Notes: a model not told the origin generated them from the sequence alone. A DNA stretch of 64,000 bases from Isoptericola croceus (GCF_029382255.1 NZ_JARLLG010000003.1:62001-126000); one strand, 5' to 3'; shown: positions 30,386 through 40,013, counted from the first letter of the stretch. Made by a program: numbers and translations.

Positions 30386-32515
30386 GTGACCACCCCTGAC
30401 GAGCCCGAGCAGCCCGCGCTGCTCGGGCTCGACGACGTCTCGGCCCCACCGGCGCCCCGTCGGCGTGCCCGCACGGCCGAGCCCGCCGGGCCGGCCGCCG
30501 TCGACCCCGTGGCGCGGGTGGTCCTCGACCTGGCGCCGGCACACCTGGACCGCGAGTTCGACTACCTGGTGCCCGCCCCGTTCGCCGCCGACGCCATGCC
30601 CGGGGTGCGCATCCGGGCGCGGTTCGGTCCGCAGGAGGTCGGGGGGTACGTCGTGGCACGGGCGGCGACGTCCGACCACGACGGACGTCTGGTGGCGCTC
30701 AAGCGGGTCGTGTCGTCCGATCCCGTCCTGTCCGCCGAGGTGCTGGCGCTGGCGCGCCGGGTGGCCGAGCGGTACGCCGGGACCCTGTCGGACGTGCTGC
30801 GCCTGGCGGTCCCGCCGCGGCACGCACGCGTCGAGGCCGAGGTGCTGGCCGCGCTCGCCGAGACGGGGGAGCCCGCCTCGCCCGTGCCGCCCGACGGGGA
30901 GGGCTGGCCGGGCGTGTGGGCGCCGTACCGGGGTGGGGAGGCGTTCTGCCGCCGGGTGCTCGCCGGGCAGGCGCCACGGGCCGTGTGGACGCCTCTACCG
31001 GGCCTCGAGCGGGGTCTCGAGCCGGACGTAGCCGGGTCGGCGAGCACCCCGCACTGGGCCGCCGCCGTCGCCCAGGCCGTCCGTGCCGCGCTGTCGGGTG
31101 GCAGGCGTGCCCTCGTGGTGGCGCCCGACGCCCGCGACGTCGACCAGGTCTGCGCCGCCCTGGGCGCCGCCGGGGTGGTCGACGTCGTGCGCCTGCAGGC
31201 CGACGACGGCCCCGCGCCGCGGTACCGCGCCTTCCTGCGTGCCCGGCACGGCCTGGCAGCGGTGGTGGTCGGTACTCGCGCCGCGATGTTCGCACCCGTG
31301 CCCGACCTCGGGCTGGTCGTGCTGTGGGGGGACGGTGAGGAGACGCTCGCCGAGCCGCACGCCCCCTACCCGCACGCCCGCGACGTCCTCGCCCTGCGCA
31401 GCGAGCTCGAGGAGGCGGCGTTCCTGCTCGGCTCGCCCGGGCGCACCGTCCAGGCGCAGGCGCTGCTGGCGCGCCGGTGGGCGCAGGAGGTCGCCGCGCC
31501 CCGCGACGTCGTCCGGGCCCGGGCACCTCGGGTCCGTGCCCTGACCTCGGTGGAGCTGGCCCGCGAGGGGGCCGGCGCGGCGGCCCGGTTGCCGAGCGCC
31601 GCCTGGCGGTCGGCCCGCGACGCCCTGGCCCATGGTCCGGTGCTCGTCCAGGTGCCGCGCACGGGCTACCTGCCGGTGGTGGCGTGCGCCCGCTGCCGCA
31701 CGGCGGCGCGCTGCACCCACTGCCACGGCCCGCTCGGGCTACGCGGCGCCAGCTCCGCCCCGCAGTGCACCTGGTGCGGTCGTCTGGCCGGCGGGTGGCG
31801 CTGCACCGAGTGCGGCCACGACCGGGTGCGCGCCGTGCGGGTCGGGTCCGAGCGCACCGCCGAGGAGCTGGGCCGCGCCTTCCCCGGCGTGCCGGTGCGG
31901 GTGTCGGCCTCCTCGGCACCCGGCGGTGTGCTGGACCACGTCGATGCGGGCCCGGCGCTCGTTGTCGCCACCCCGGGGGCGGAACCGGTGGCCGACGGCG
32001 GGTATGCGGCCGCGCTGCTGCTCGACGCCGCCGTGGCCACGGCCGGCACCGGGCTGGCCACCGCCACCGACGCGGCCCACCGCTGGCTCGCCGCCGCGAG
32101 CCTCGTGCGGGCCGCGCCGCACGGTCAGGTCCTGCTGGTGGGGGACGCCGCGCCGGCGCCCACCAGCGCCCTCGTGCGCTTCGACGCCCCCGGCCTGGCC
32201 GAGCGCGAGCTCGACGAGCGCCGCGAGCTCGACCTGCCGCCCGCCGTGCGCGTCGCGGCCGTCACGGGGCAGGTCGACGCCGTGCGCGCCGTCGTCGGCC
32301 GCGTCGAGCTCGCCACCGCCGACGCTCTGCTCGGTCCCGTCGACCTGCCCGACGACGGCACGCGCCTCGAGCCGGCCGCGCGGGTCGTCGTGCGCGTCCC
32401 GCTCGCCCAGGGGACCGAGCTCGCCCGCCAGCTGCGCGCCTCGATGGCGGTGCGCGCGGCCCGCCGCGAAGGCGGAACCGTCCGTGTCCAGCTCGATCCT
32501 GCGGAGATGCTCTGA
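30386..32515 (+). CDS. priA: Primosomal protein N' (PriA), ATPase-deficient actinobacterial form
   Basis: A protein of about 709 residues related to the replication-restart protein PriA. The N-terminal 3'-DNA-binding domain (VVLDLAPAHLDREFDYLVP) is intact. The zinc region carries eight cysteines in four CxxC pairs, at about 431-471. The helicase core is degenerate: no GxGKT/S Walker A is present where VVAPDARDVDQVCAALG occurs, and DEAH is replaced by WGDGEE. Loss of ATPase motifs is known in actinobacterial PriA. GTG at 30386 is used, 6 nt after a TTGCAT box. The stop overlaps the next ATG by one base. Confidence 0.88.
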   Translation: MTTPDEPEQPALLGLDDVSAPPAPRRRARTAEPAGPAAVDPVARVVLDLAPAHLDREFDYLVPAPFAADAMPGVRIRARFGPQEVGGYVVARAATSDHDGRLVALKRVVSSDPVLSAEVLALARRVAERYAGTLSDVLRLAVPPRHARVEAEVLAALAETGEPASPVPPDGEGWPGVWAPYRGGEAFCRRVLAGQAPRAVWTPLPGLERGLEPDVAGSASTPHWAAAVAQAVRAALSGGRRALVVAPDARDVDQVCAALGAAGVVDVVRLQADDGPAPRYRAFLRARHGLAAVVVGTRAAMFAPVPDLGLVVLWGDGEETLAEPHAPYPHARDVLALRSELEEAAFLLGSPGRTVQAQALLARRWAQEVAAPRDVVRARAPRVRALTSVELAREGAGAAARLPSAAWRSARDALAHGPVLVQVPRTGYLPVVACARCRTAARCTHCHGPLGLRGASSAPQCTWCGRLAGGWRCTECGHDRVRAVRVGSERTAEELGRAFPGVPVRVSASSAPGGVLDHVDAGPALVVATPGAEPVADGGYAAALLLDAAVATAGTGLATATDAAHRWLAAASLVRAAPHGQVLLVGDAAPAPTSALVRFDAPGLAERELDERRELDLPPAVRVAAVTGQVDAVRAVVGRVELATADALLGPVDLPDDGTRLEPAARVVVRVPLAQGTELARQLRASMAVRAARREGGTVRVQLDPAEML

Positions 32516-33144
32516 TGCCCACCCCCCACGGCCCGATCGAGGCCGTGATCTACGACTTCGGCAACGTCCTGGTCGGCTGGGACCCCTACGGCGCGTTCGA
32601 CGGCCTCGACCGCGCCGAGGTCGACGCCTGGATGACCGAGGTCGACTTCGGCCCGTTCAACCTCGCCCAGGACGCCGGACGCACCTGGGCCGAGGCCGTC
32701 GCCCACCTCGAGGCCACCCGACCGCACCTGGCGCCGATGGCCGCCCGCTACGCCCGCCACTACGCCGGCACCCTGAGCGGGCCCGTGGAGGGTTCCGCCG
32801 AGCTCGTGCGCGAGCTGGACGCCGCAGGACTGCGCCTGTACGGGCTGACCAACTGGGCCGCCGACACCTTCGACCACGCCGAGCCCGCCGCACCCGTCAT
32901 CGGCCTGCTGCGCGACGTCGTCGTCTCCGGGCAGGTCCGGCTCGCCAAGCCGGACCCCGCGATCTTCCGCCTGGCCGCCGAACGCTTCGCCGTCGAGCCC
33001 GGGCGCACCGTCTTCGTCGACGACACGGCGCGCAACGTCGCCGCGGCGCGCGCCGCCGGGTTCCACGCCGTGCACTTCACCGACACGACGTCGCTACGGT
33101 CGGCGCTCGCGGACCTCGACGTGCCGGTGCGGCGCCGGCCCTAG
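32515..33144 (+). CDS. HAD-superfamily hydrolase (subfamily IA)
   Basis: A 209-residue phosphatase-like protein. HAD motif I is AVIYDFGNVLVGWDP, with the first aspartate present and the DxD second position replaced by asparagine. Motif II is LYGLTNW, motif III is RLAKPDPAIFRLA and motif IV is FVDDTARNV. The cap domain is short and helical. It is translationally linked to priA through a TGATG junction and lies 9 bp before fmt. The substrate is unknown. Asparagine at the second motif I position is seen in other HAD-IA branches such as YihX. Confidence 0.83.
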   Translation: MPTPHGPIEAVIYDFGNVLVGWDPYGAFDGLDRAEVDAWMTEVDFGPFNLAQDAGRTWAEAVAHLEATRPHLAPMAARYARHYAGTLSGPVEGSAELVRELDAAGLRLYGLTNWAADTFDHAEPAAPVIGLLRDVVVSGQVRLAKPDPAIFRLAAERFAVEPGRTVFVDDTARNVAAARAAGFHAVHFTDTTSLRSALADLDVPVRRRP

Positions 33145-33153
33145 ACTTGCCCG
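33142..33153 (+). promoter_or_regulatory. Leaderless -10 box of fmt
   Basis: TAGACT (33142-33147) overlaps the stop of the HAD gene and ends 6 nt before the fmt GTG, so fmt-rsmB can be made from a leaderless transcript. Confidence 0.55.
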
Positions 33154-34128
33154 GTGCGTCTGCTCTTCGCCGGAACCCCGGAACCCGCCGTCCCCGCGCT
33201 GCGTGCGCTCATCGACTCCGAGCACGAGGTCGTCGCCGTCCTGACCCGGGCCGACGCCCGCGCCGGTCGTGGCCGCAGGCTCGTGCCGAGCCCCGTGCGC
33301 GTCGCCGCCGAGGACGCCGGCCTCCCGGTGATCACCGACGTCCCCCGCGGTGCGGAGTTCGTCACGCGCCTGCGCGACCTCGAGGTCGACGCCGCCCCCG
33401 TGGTCGCCTACGGCCATCTGCTGCGCCCCGACGTCCTGGCCGTGCCACGGCTCGGCTGGGTCAACCTGCACTTCTCGGTGCTGCCGGCCTGGCGCGGTGC
33501 CGCCCCGGTGCAGCACGCCATCCTCGCCGGGGACGAGGTCACGGGTGCCACCACCTTCCTGCTCGACGAGGGCATGGACACCGGCCCCGTCCTGGGCACC
33601 GCCACCGAGACGGTCCGCCTGCGCGACACCTCCGGCGACCTGCTCGGCCGGCTCGCCGTCTCCGGCGCGCAGCTGCTCGTGGCCACCCTCGACGCCCTGG
33701 CGGCCGGCGACCTGGCCCCCCAGCCGCAGCCGGCCGACGGCGTCTCGCTCGCCCCGAAGATCACCCGCGACGACGCACTGGTGCGCTGGGACGACCCGGC
33801 GCTCGCGGTCGACCGGCGCATCCGTGCGGTGACCCCGGCCCCCGGAGCGTGGACCACGCTGCCGGCCGACGGCGACGCAGCCGACGATGGTGCACCCGGC
33901 CCACGGCTCGGCCTGGGCCCGGTCACCCTGCGCCCCGAGGTCACGGACCTGGCACCCGGTCAGGTGCGCGCCACCAAGGCCGAGGTGCTCGTCGGGACCG
34001 CCACCTGTGCCGTCGCGCTCGACGAGGTGCGACCGATGGGCAAGAAGCCGATGGCCGCCGCAGACTGGGCCCGCGGCGGCGGGCGATCCGTCGTCGACGC
34101 CGGGACCCTGGGGGGAGACGCACGATGA
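33154..34128 (+). CDS. fmt: Methionyl-tRNA formyltransferase
   Basis: A 324-residue enzyme that formylates initiator Met-tRNA using 10-formyl-THF. It begins [19 protein letters not shown]. The formyl-THF and catalytic region is [20 protein letters not shown], followed by [16 protein letters not shown]. The C-terminal OB-type domain is shorter in motif content but complete. It starts with GTG and ends in an ATGA overlap with rsmB. The def gene, often upstream, is not in this window. Confidence 0.94.
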   Translation: MRLLFAGTPEPAVPALRALIDSEHEVVAVLTRADARAGRGRRLVPSPVRVAAEDAGLPVITDVPRGAEFVTRLRDLEVDAAPVVAYGHLLRPDVLAVPRLGWVNLHFSVLPAWRGAAPVQHAILAGDEVTGATTFLLDEGMDTGPVLGTATETVRLRDTSGDLLGRLAVSGAQLLVATLDALAAGDLAPQPQPADGVSLAPKITRDDALVRWDDPALAVDRRIRAVTPAPGAWTTLPADGDAADDGAPGPRLGLGPVTLRPEVTDLAPGQVRATKAEVLVGTATCAVALDEVRPMGKKPMAAADWARGGGRSVVDAGTLGGDAR

Positions 34129-35663
34129 ACGACCACCAGCGACCCGACCGGGCCGACGACCGTCGCGACGCCCGAGGCCGCCAGCGCGGCGCCGCCCGCT
34201 CCCGGGGTCAGAGCCACCGCACCTCTCAGGCGCCCTCGCAGCGCCGACGCGCCACCGACCCGGCCCGCACCGCCGCCTACGACGTGCTGCGCGAGGTGGA
34301 CGCCTCGGACGCCTACGCCAACCTCGTGCTGCCGCCGATGCTGCGCGAGCGCGGCATCACCGGGCGTGACGCGGCCTTCGCCACCGAGCTCGCCTACGGC
34401 ACCCTGCGGCTGCAGGGCCGCTACGACGCGATCCTGGCCCACTGCGTCAGCCGGCCCCTGGACCAGCTCGACCCCGAGGTCCTCGACGTGCTGCGCCTGG
34501 GCGCCCACCAGGTGCTCGGCATGCGGGTGCCCGCCCACGCCGCCGTCTCCGAGACCGTCGGGTTGTGCCGCGACCGCGTAGGTGCCGGCCCCGCCCAGAT
34601 GGTCAACGCCGTGCTGCGGGCCGTGGGACGCACCAGCCTGGACGACTGGATGGACCGACTGTGCACCGAGGCACCGGACGAGACGACCGGTCTGGCGCTC
34701 ACCGGTTCGCACCCGGTGTGGATCACCCGCGCCCTGCGAGAGGCGCTGCATGGCTCAGGGCGCTCCACCGACGAGATCGCCGACCTGCTCGAGGCCGACA
34801 ACACCGCCCCGCGCGTCACGCTCGTCGCGCGGCCGGGCCTGGTGGACCCCGCGGACCTGTCGGACGGGGACGACCAGGTGAGCCTCGCACCGGGACGCTG
34901 GGCACCCACCGCCCGCGTGCTCGCCTCCGGCACCGACCCCGCCGCACTGGACGCCGTCGCCGACGGCCGCGCCGGCGTGCAGGACGAGGGCTCCCAGCTC
35001 GTCACCCTCGCGCTGGCCGCCACGCCGCTGGAGGGCCGCGACGAGCGCTGGCTCGACCTGTGCGCCGGGCCCGGCGGCAAGGCGGCGCTCCTCGGGGCGC
35101 TCGCGGCCCAGCAGGGCGCCAGGCTCGTGGCCAACGAGGTCCAGCCGCACCGGACCCGCCTGGTGCGCAAGGGGCTGCGTGCCGTGCCCGACGGCGCGGT
35201 GGAGGCCGTGCGCACCGCCGACGGCCGCGAGGTCGGCGTCGAGGAGCCCGGTGCCTACGACCGCGTGCTCGTCGACGCCCCCTGCACCGGCCTGGGGGCG
35301 CTGCGGCGTCGGCCCGAGTCCCGGTGGCGCCGCATGCCGGCCGACCTCGGTGCGCTCACCGGCCTGCAGACCGAGCTGCTCACCTCCGCGCTCGACGCCG
35401 TGCGGCCAGGGGGCGTGGTGGCGTACGTGACGTGCTCGCCCCACCTGGCCGAGACCCGCCTCGTGGTGGACGACGCGCTGCGCCGGCGCGACGACGTCGA
35501 ACGTCTCGACGCCCGCGCTGCCGTGCGCTCCGTGCTCGTCCCCGGGGCGGAGATCGACCTCGGGGCCGACGACGGCGGAGCAGGCGGCCTAGACGTGCAG
35601 CTGTGGCCGCACGTGCACGGCACGGACGCGATGCACCTGACGCTGCTGCGCCGGAAGGCCTGA
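34125..35663 (+). CDS. rsmB: 16S rRNA (cytosine-967-C5)-methyltransferase RsmB
   Basis: A 512-residue rRNA methyltransferase. An unusually long Arg/Gln/Ser-rich disordered N-terminus (about 1-45) precedes a NusB-like RNA-binding domain ([20 protein letters not shown]). The SAM-binding domain has [20 protein letters not shown]. The two catalytic cysteines of the m5C family are seen in [16 protein letters not shown] and VTCSPH. It overlaps fmt by four bases. In many relatives rpe follows directly; here about 6.6 kb of accessory genes intervene. Confidence 0.93.
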   Translation: MNDHQRPDRADDRRDARGRQRGAARSRGQSHRTSQAPSQRRRATDPARTAAYDVLREVDASDAYANLVLPPMLRERGITGRDAAFATELAYGTLRLQGRYDAILAHCVSRPLDQLDPEVLDVLRLGAHQVLGMRVPAHAAVSETVGLCRDRVGAGPAQMVNAVLRAVGRTSLDDWMDRLCTEAPDETTGLALTGSHPVWITRALREALHGSGRSTDEIADLLEADNTAPRVTLVARPGLVDPADLSDGDDQVSLAPGRWAPTARVLASGTDPAALDAVADGRAGVQDEGSQLVTLALAATPLEGRDERWLDLCAGPGGKAALLGALAAQQGARLVANEVQPHRTRLVRKGLRAVPDGAVEAVRTADGREVGVEEPGAYDRVLVDAPCTGLGALRRRPESRWRRMPADLGALTGLQTELLTSALDAVRPGGVVAYVTCSPHLAETRLVVDDALRRRDDVERLDARAAVRSVLVPGAEIDLGADDGGAGGLDVQLWPHVHGTDAMHLTLLRRKA

Positions 35664-35678
35664 GCAGGCGCTCGCCGG

Positions 35679-36728
35679 CTACGGCGCGCGATCGTCGACC
35701 GGGTCGCCGCGGCGACGGACGATGCCGGCGATCGCCGCAGGTGCGAGCGTGACGCTCGTCAGCGTGCCGAGCAGGGCCAGGCCGGCAAGCGTCCACTCCG
35801 TGGCGCCCCAGATGCGGGCCCCAGCGATCGCAGCAATGCCCGGTGCGGCAGGGTCATGAACGACGTCGACGACGTCACCGGCTCGTGGCACCCCGTCCCA
35901 GTTCCAGATGGTGGCCCGCGAGCCGTCCGCCAGCTCGACCGTGAGGACGAGACCGCCGGTGGAACCCCACGCGGAGCCCACGACGACGGCCTCGCTGGTG
36001 GTGCCGCGAGTCTCCAGGGCGACCAACCGCTGCACGGCGGGTACCGTCGCGGCCGCACCGAGCCCGGTCACCAGCAGCGGCAGCAGCACGAAGAAAACCA
36101 GACCTCGGCCCGCTCCCTGCCGTCGTGCGACGTCGCCGACACCCACCCAGATCCGTCGGGCCGCGCGCTGCAGAGGCCGACGGGCGCGTGGCTCGTCCGG
36201 GCGCGGTCGGGTGCGCAGCCACAGCCCCAGGCGTTCGCCGAGCACCGGAACCGCCACGGGGACGTACCAGGCGGTGAGTGCACCCACGAGCACCATGGCC
36301 ACCACGGTAGCCACGACCGTCGAGTCGACCGGCGGGGTGCCGTGGATCACCGCACGACCCGGGTTGCCCGGGTCATAGCTCACCTGGACGACGTCGTCCA
36401 CGGCGATGCCGGCGGGCCAGTGCGAGACCTCCGTGCGGATCGAGGACCCGTCGAGCAGCCTGAGCCGGACGTAGCCCAGCTCCCGGTAGCCAGGGTGGCG
36501 GACCTCTTCGATCGCCGCGCTCGCCTGGACGCCGCGGGAAGCCAGCACGGCGTGGGTGCGCAGATGCTCTGCGGAGATCCACACCGATCCGGCGAGAAGC
36601 GCGAGGACCAGCAGGAGGACACCGACGATCGACTCGGTGCTGCGTCGTCGCAAGGATCGCTGCGCCTCGCGGCGTCGAGGGCCCGGTGTCCGGTGGGGCA
36701 GTCGTCCCCCCTTGCCCCGCCTGCTCAC
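35679..36728 (-). CDS. Membrane protein with two DUF3592-like repeats (copy 1)
   Basis: A 349-residue membrane protein of unknown function. It has a basic N-terminus and a hydrophobic segment at about 43-60. A soluble beta domain follows, ending DDVVQVSYDPGNPGRAVI, then further membrane helices, a second domain ending AGDVVDVVHDPAAPGIAAI, and a final helix. The G-x-x-v-x-V-x-x-DP-x-x-P ending is the DUF3592 pattern, so the protein is an internal duplication. GTG at 36728 overlaps the upstream paralogue's stop. It is related in layout to the gene before it. Confidence 0.7.
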   Translation of the reverse strand: MSRRGKGGRLPHRTPGPRRREAQRSLRRRSTESIVGVLLLVLALLAGSVWISAEHLRTHAVLASRGVQASAAIEEVRHPGYRELGYVRLRLLDGSSIRTEVSHWPAGIAVDDVVQVSYDPGNPGRAVIHGTPPVDSTVVATVVAMVLVGALTAWYVPVAVPVLGERLGLWLRTRPRPDEPRARRPLQRAARRIWVGVGDVARRQGAGRGLVFFVLLPLLVTGLGAAATVPAVQRLVALETRGTTSEAVVVGSAWGSTGGLVLTVELADGSRATIWNWDGVPRAGDVVDVVHDPAAPGIAAIAGARIWGATEWTLAGLALLGTLTSVTLAPAAIAGIVRRRGDPVDDRAP

Positions 36729-37804
36729 CGCGCCCGCCTCGGCGCGGGCCCGTCGTCGGCCGCCCCGCGCCGACGCACCAGACCGGTCACCGCTGCCGGG
36801 ACCACCGTCACCAGGGTGACGAGCCCGAGGCCCGCGACGACTGCCGAGGCACGCTCCGGCTGTCCCCAGATACCGGCACCCGTCCGGGCCACGAGCGAAG
36901 GGTCGTGCGGGTCGACGATCACGTCGATGACCTCGCCGCCGCCGGGCACACCGTCCCACTGGGTCAAGGTCACCTGCTCGTACCCGGCGACGTCCACCGT
37001 CAGCCAACCCTCACCGAGGCGCCACCACTCGCTGGACACGACCGTCGCCTCGGCCTGGACACCGCGGGTCTGCAGGTCGCGGGAGCGATCGAGCGTGATG
37101 AGGGTGTCACTCGTCGCCACACCGGTCACGGCCACCGGGACGACGACGAAGCATACGACCGTCCGCTTGACGATCCCTTCGCGGGCCTCCCTCGAGACCC
37201 GACGCAGCAGCGCCCGGACCGGTCGCGCGTGCGGGTGGGCACCGGGGCCGGCCCAGGCCACCCGCCAGCGGGTCCACAGCTCGGCGAGGACGCCCCCGCG
37301 GAGCAACAGCGCCCACCCGAGAAGCAGGGCGACGTCAAGCACCGCGACGAAGAGGATCTCGGCGTCGACCAGGGGAGCGTCGACTGCGGTGGCCCGGCCA
37401 GGGTCGCGCGGGTCGTAGACGACGTCGAGGAGCGAGCCCTGGACCATCCCGGAGGGTGGGTGCTCGATGCGCGTCGTCCTCGACGGGTCGTCCAGCAGCT
37501 CGACCGTCAGGGCGTCGACACCCGGGATGTTGCGTCTTCCGCCCGCGTGAACCCACAGGACGCGGGCCTCCGTCTCGACGCCACGGTGGGCGAGGACGAT
37601 CTCGTTGCGCAGGTGGGCGACCGAGAGCCACCCCAGGACCACGGACATCCCGACGAGAGTGGTGAGCGCGATGACGAGCGACCTGGTCTCGGCCTTGACG
37701 ACGTTCTGGCGAAGGCTGTCCCAGAACCCCGGCGGGGGACGCCGTCCGTCGTGGTTCATCGGGTCCAGCGAGGCGCTGCGCTCCCACTTCCTGCGGCGAC
37801 CCAC
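36725..37804 (-). CDS. Membrane protein with two DUF3592-like repeats (copy 2)
   Basis: A 359-residue paralogue of the next gene. It has the same order: basic N-terminus, helix (about 44-60), beta domain ending [19 protein letters not shown], helices, second domain ending GEVIDVIVDPHDPSLVA, and a last helix. Both domains open with a RGV-(E/Q)-(T/A)-EA-x-V strand. It starts at GTG 37804 after a GGGAGG ribosome site. The two genes form an operon convergent with rsmB. The function is unknown. A role in envelope sensing or transport is only a guess. Confidence 0.7.
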   Translation of the reverse strand: MGRRRKWERSASLDPMNHDGRRPPPGFWDSLRQNVVKAETRSLVIALTTLVGMSVVLGWLSVAHLRNEIVLAHRGVETEARVLWVHAGGRRNIPGVDALTVELLDDPSRTTRIEHPPSGMVQGSLLDVVYDPRDPGRATAVDAPLVDAEILFVAVLDVALLLGWALLLRGGVLAELWTRWRVAWAGPGAHPHARPVRALLRRVSREAREGIVKRTVVCFVVVPVAVTGVATSDTLITLDRSRDLQTRGVQAEATVVSSEWWRLGEGWLTVDVAGYEQVTLTQWDGVPGGGEVIDVIVDPHDPSLVARTGAGIWGQPERASAVVAGLGLVTLVTVVPAAVTGLVRRRGAADDGPAPRRAR

Positions 37805-37894
37805 GTTGTCCTCCCGATGACCTGTCGACGCGGTGAGGCTAGCGCAGGCGCTCAGCGCCAGGTATTCCTTGCGAACAGGGAGGGTGTCGGGATA

Positions 37895-37930
37895 ACCTGA
37901 CCGCCCGGGAGGTTGTCAGAAAAACCTGTC
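37895..37930 (+). promoter_or_regulatory. HipB operator candidates
   Basis: AACCT (37895-37899), AGGTT (37911-37915) and AACCT (37923-37927) form two adjoining inverted repeats with 11- and 7-bp spacers just upstream of hipB. The placement suits autorepression by HipB or HipBA. Confidence 0.5.
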
Positions 37931-37948
37931 ACAACGGAAGGTGTCGTC

Positions 37949-38197
37949 ATGGCCACGGCTCCACGCTGGACGCATGCACGAAGCGCCCGCGACATCGGTC
38001 GGTTCGTCCAGCAAGCCCGCAAACGCCGCGGAACCAGCCAGGCGGCGCTCGCGGACGAGCTCGGCCTCACTCGGCAGTACGTGTCCGAGGTCGAGTCCGG
38101 CGTGGGCAATCTCTACGTCACGCGACTGTTCGAAATTTTCGACGAGCTCGGCATCGACGTTCGGCTCGCTGAACGGGACGCCCATGACCGCGACTGA
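37949..38197 (+). CDS. hipB: HipB-like antitoxin, XRE-family DNA-binding protein
   Basis: An 82-residue protein with a Cro/C1-type helix-turn-helix: VQQARKRRGTSQAALADELG then LTRQYVSEVESGVGN. This is the size and layout of the HipB antitoxin, which represses its own operon and inactivates HipA. ATG 37949 follows GGAAGG by 8 nt. Its last 14 bases overlap hipA, giving translational coupling. Inverted repeats lie just upstream. Confidence 0.85.
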   Translation: MATAPRWTHARSARDIGRFVQQARKRRGTSQAALADELGLTRQYVSEVESGVGNLYVTRLFEIFDELGIDVRLAERDAHDRD

Positions 38198-39464
38198 GAT
38201 CGATGCGTGGCTTTACGGGAGCCGGATCGCACGCTTCAGCGCACGCCGCACGGGTCAGGGCACCCCTCGAGCGGACCTGGAGTGGGACGCCGACGCGGTC
38301 GCCCGGTGGGGATACGGGGCCCGCATCCTGTCGCATCTGCTCCCGATCGACGAGGACGCACCCCCTTCTGCTGCACGCGCCACGGCGTGGCTCGACGGCC
38401 TGATGCCCGAGGGCCGGGTGCGCGAGAACATGGCGATGGAAGCTGGCGTCGACCCCGAGGACGCGGTCGGATTCTTCGGTTCCTACGGCGGCGACACGGT
38501 CGGCGCGCTGCAGTTCGTCGCCGAGGGAGCCGGCCCGCTGCCGTCCTCACGTGACCAGGTTCGGCTCGATGACACTGGCGTGGCTGAACTCCTGCGGGAG
38601 ACCGTGGCACGAGCCGGTGGGCACGGCCGCAGCCAGCACCTGACCAGCTCGCTGCCTGGCATGGAGCCCAAGATCGGTCTGGTGCGCGACGGTGAGCACT
38701 GGTGGCGGGCGTCGCCCGAGCAGCCGACCACGCACATCCTCAAGGTCGCGCGCGCCGCTGGCTCGCCCACGGCCGACCTCGTCGACACCGAGGCGGCCGC
38801 GCTCGACCTCGCGCGACGTCTCGGTCTGACGACGATCGACGCGCACGTCGAGAAGTTCGACGGCGTGCGCTGCATCGTGGTCTCCCGCTACGACCGCGTG
38901 CCCGACGCGGACGCGCCCGGCGGGCTGCGCCGGATCCACCAGGAGGACGCCGCCCAGGCGCTCGGCATCAACACCCGCGACCCCGAGCGGAAGTTCCAGC
39001 ACGGCCGGGCGCTGCCGTCGTTGGCCCGGATCGCCCAGGTGCTGCGCGACGACGGTGCCCGGCCGGACCCGCTGCTGGCGCTCACCGTGCTCAACCTCGC
39101 GCTCGGCAACACCGACGCGCACGCGAAGAACATCTCCATGCTGCGCCGCCAGGACGGCACCGTGGTGCTCGCCCCCGCCTACGACGTCTCGATGCACCTG
39201 CACCACTCCCACGCCTCGCGCGTCTTCGCGATGGACGTCGCGGGCGAGCGGGACATGGACGCCATCACCGGGGAGCACCTCGTCGCCGAGGGTGCCTCGT
39301 GGGGCCTGCCCCGCCGTCGTGCCGTGCGTGTCGTGGCGCGGACCCTCGACGACCTCAGGGCGGCGCTGGGCGAGATCGACCGCTACGCGCACCCCGGGGT
39401 CCCGGCCGAGGCATGGAGCACCGTGGTCGAGCGCACGGACGCGCTGCGCCGGTCGGTCGACTGA
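38184..39464 (+). CDS. hipA: HipA-like serine/threonine kinase toxin
   Basis: A 426-residue kinase of the HipA family, whose E. coli member phosphorylates glutamyl-tRNA synthetase and induces dormancy. The N-terminal HipA domain (AWLDGLMPEGRVRENMA) is followed by SSLPGMEPKIGLV (G-rich loop), the ATP lysine region THILKVAR, the catalytic loop GNTDAHAKNISM and the metal-binding PAYDVSMHL. All kinase residues look intact, so the toxin may be active. It overlaps hipB by 14 bp. The target in this organism is not known. Confidence 0.88.
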   Translation: MTATEIDAWLYGSRIARFSARRTGQGTPRADLEWDADAVARWGYGARILSHLLPIDEDAPPSAARATAWLDGLMPEGRVRENMAMEAGVDPEDAVGFFGSYGGDTVGALQFVAEGAGPLPSSRDQVRLDDTGVAELLRETVARAGGHGRSQHLTSSLPGMEPKIGLVRDGEHWWRASPEQPTTHILKVARAAGSPTADLVDTEAAALDLARRLGLTTIDAHVEKFDGVRCIVVSRYDRVPDADAPGGLRRIHQEDAAQALGINTRDPERKFQHGRALPSLARIAQVLRDDGARPDPLLALTVLNLALGNTDAHAKNISMLRRQDGTVVLAPAYDVSMHLHHSHASRVFAMDVAGERDMDAITGEHLVAEGASWGLPRRRAVRVVARTLDDLRAALGEIDRYAHPGVPAEAWSTVVERTDALRRSVD

Positions 39465-40001
39465 TCAGTGCAGCGAGCGCTGGAGCAGCATCGTGCTGAC
39501 GCTCCGGCCGTGCTTGACGCCGACGTCGCGCAGCACGCCGACCACCTCGAAGCCGAGACGGCGGTGCAGGGGTAGGGAACCGGCAGCGGCCGGGTCGTCG
39601 GCGACGACGGCGACCACCTCGCGCACGCCGGCCAGCGAGCAGGCGTCGAGCAGCGCCGCGAGCAGCCGGGTGCCGATCCCGCGACCCTGGGCCGCGGGGG
39701 AGAGGTAGATCGTCGACTCGACCGTGTGCCGGTAGGCCGCCTTGGGGCGCCACGGGGACGCGTACGCGTACCCCACGACGACGTCGTCGACCTCGGCGAC
39801 CAGGAACGGCAGTCCTCGGGAACGCAGGTCGTCCAGCCGGGCCGCCCACGCTTCCGCGCCGGGAGGCTCCTCGTCGAAGGTCACAGCGGTGCCGAGCACG
39901 TACGGCTCGAGGATCGCGGCGACCGCGGGCAGGTCGTCCCCGGTGGTGGTGCGGACGACGGGGCGTGCCGCCGTCGGAGCGGCGTGTTCAGGTGCATCCA
40001 C
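39465..40001 (-). CDS. GNAT-family N-acetyltransferase, phosphinothricin-type
   Basis: A 178-residue acetyltransferase. VRTTTGDDLPAVAAILEPYV, TVESTIYLSPAAQGRGIGTR (acetyl-CoA loop) and LHRRLGFEVVGVLRDVGVKH are typical of the phosphinothricin/methionine sulfoximine acetyltransferase branch. It begins with GTG at 40001, 6 nt after a TAGGCT -10 box on the same strand, so it is probably leaderless. It ends directly against hipA on the opposite strand. Its substrate is probably a small amine but is not determined. Confidence 0.85.
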   Translation of the reverse strand: MDAPEHAAPTAARPVVRTTTGDDLPAVAAILEPYVLGTAVTFDEEPPGAEAWAARLDDLRSRGLPFLVAEVDDVVVGYAYASPWRPKAAYRHTVESTIYLSPAAQGRGIGTRLLAALLDACSLAGVREVVAVVADDPAAAGSLPLHRRLGFEVVGVLRDVGVKHGRSVSTMLLQRSLH

Positions 40002-40013
40002 GGCGCGAGCCTA
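40002..40013 (-). promoter_or_regulatory. Leaderless -10 box of the GNAT gene
   Basis: Read on the minus strand, TAGGCT (40008-40013) is followed by 6 nt and the GTG start, predicting a leaderless transcript. Confidence 0.5.

Noticed and set aside
31632-35663. A very long plus-strand open frame covering priA, HAD, fmt and rsmB
   Set aside because: Only its last 512 codons (from 34125) encode a recognisable protein, RsmB. The rest is a wrong-frame reading of three other genes.
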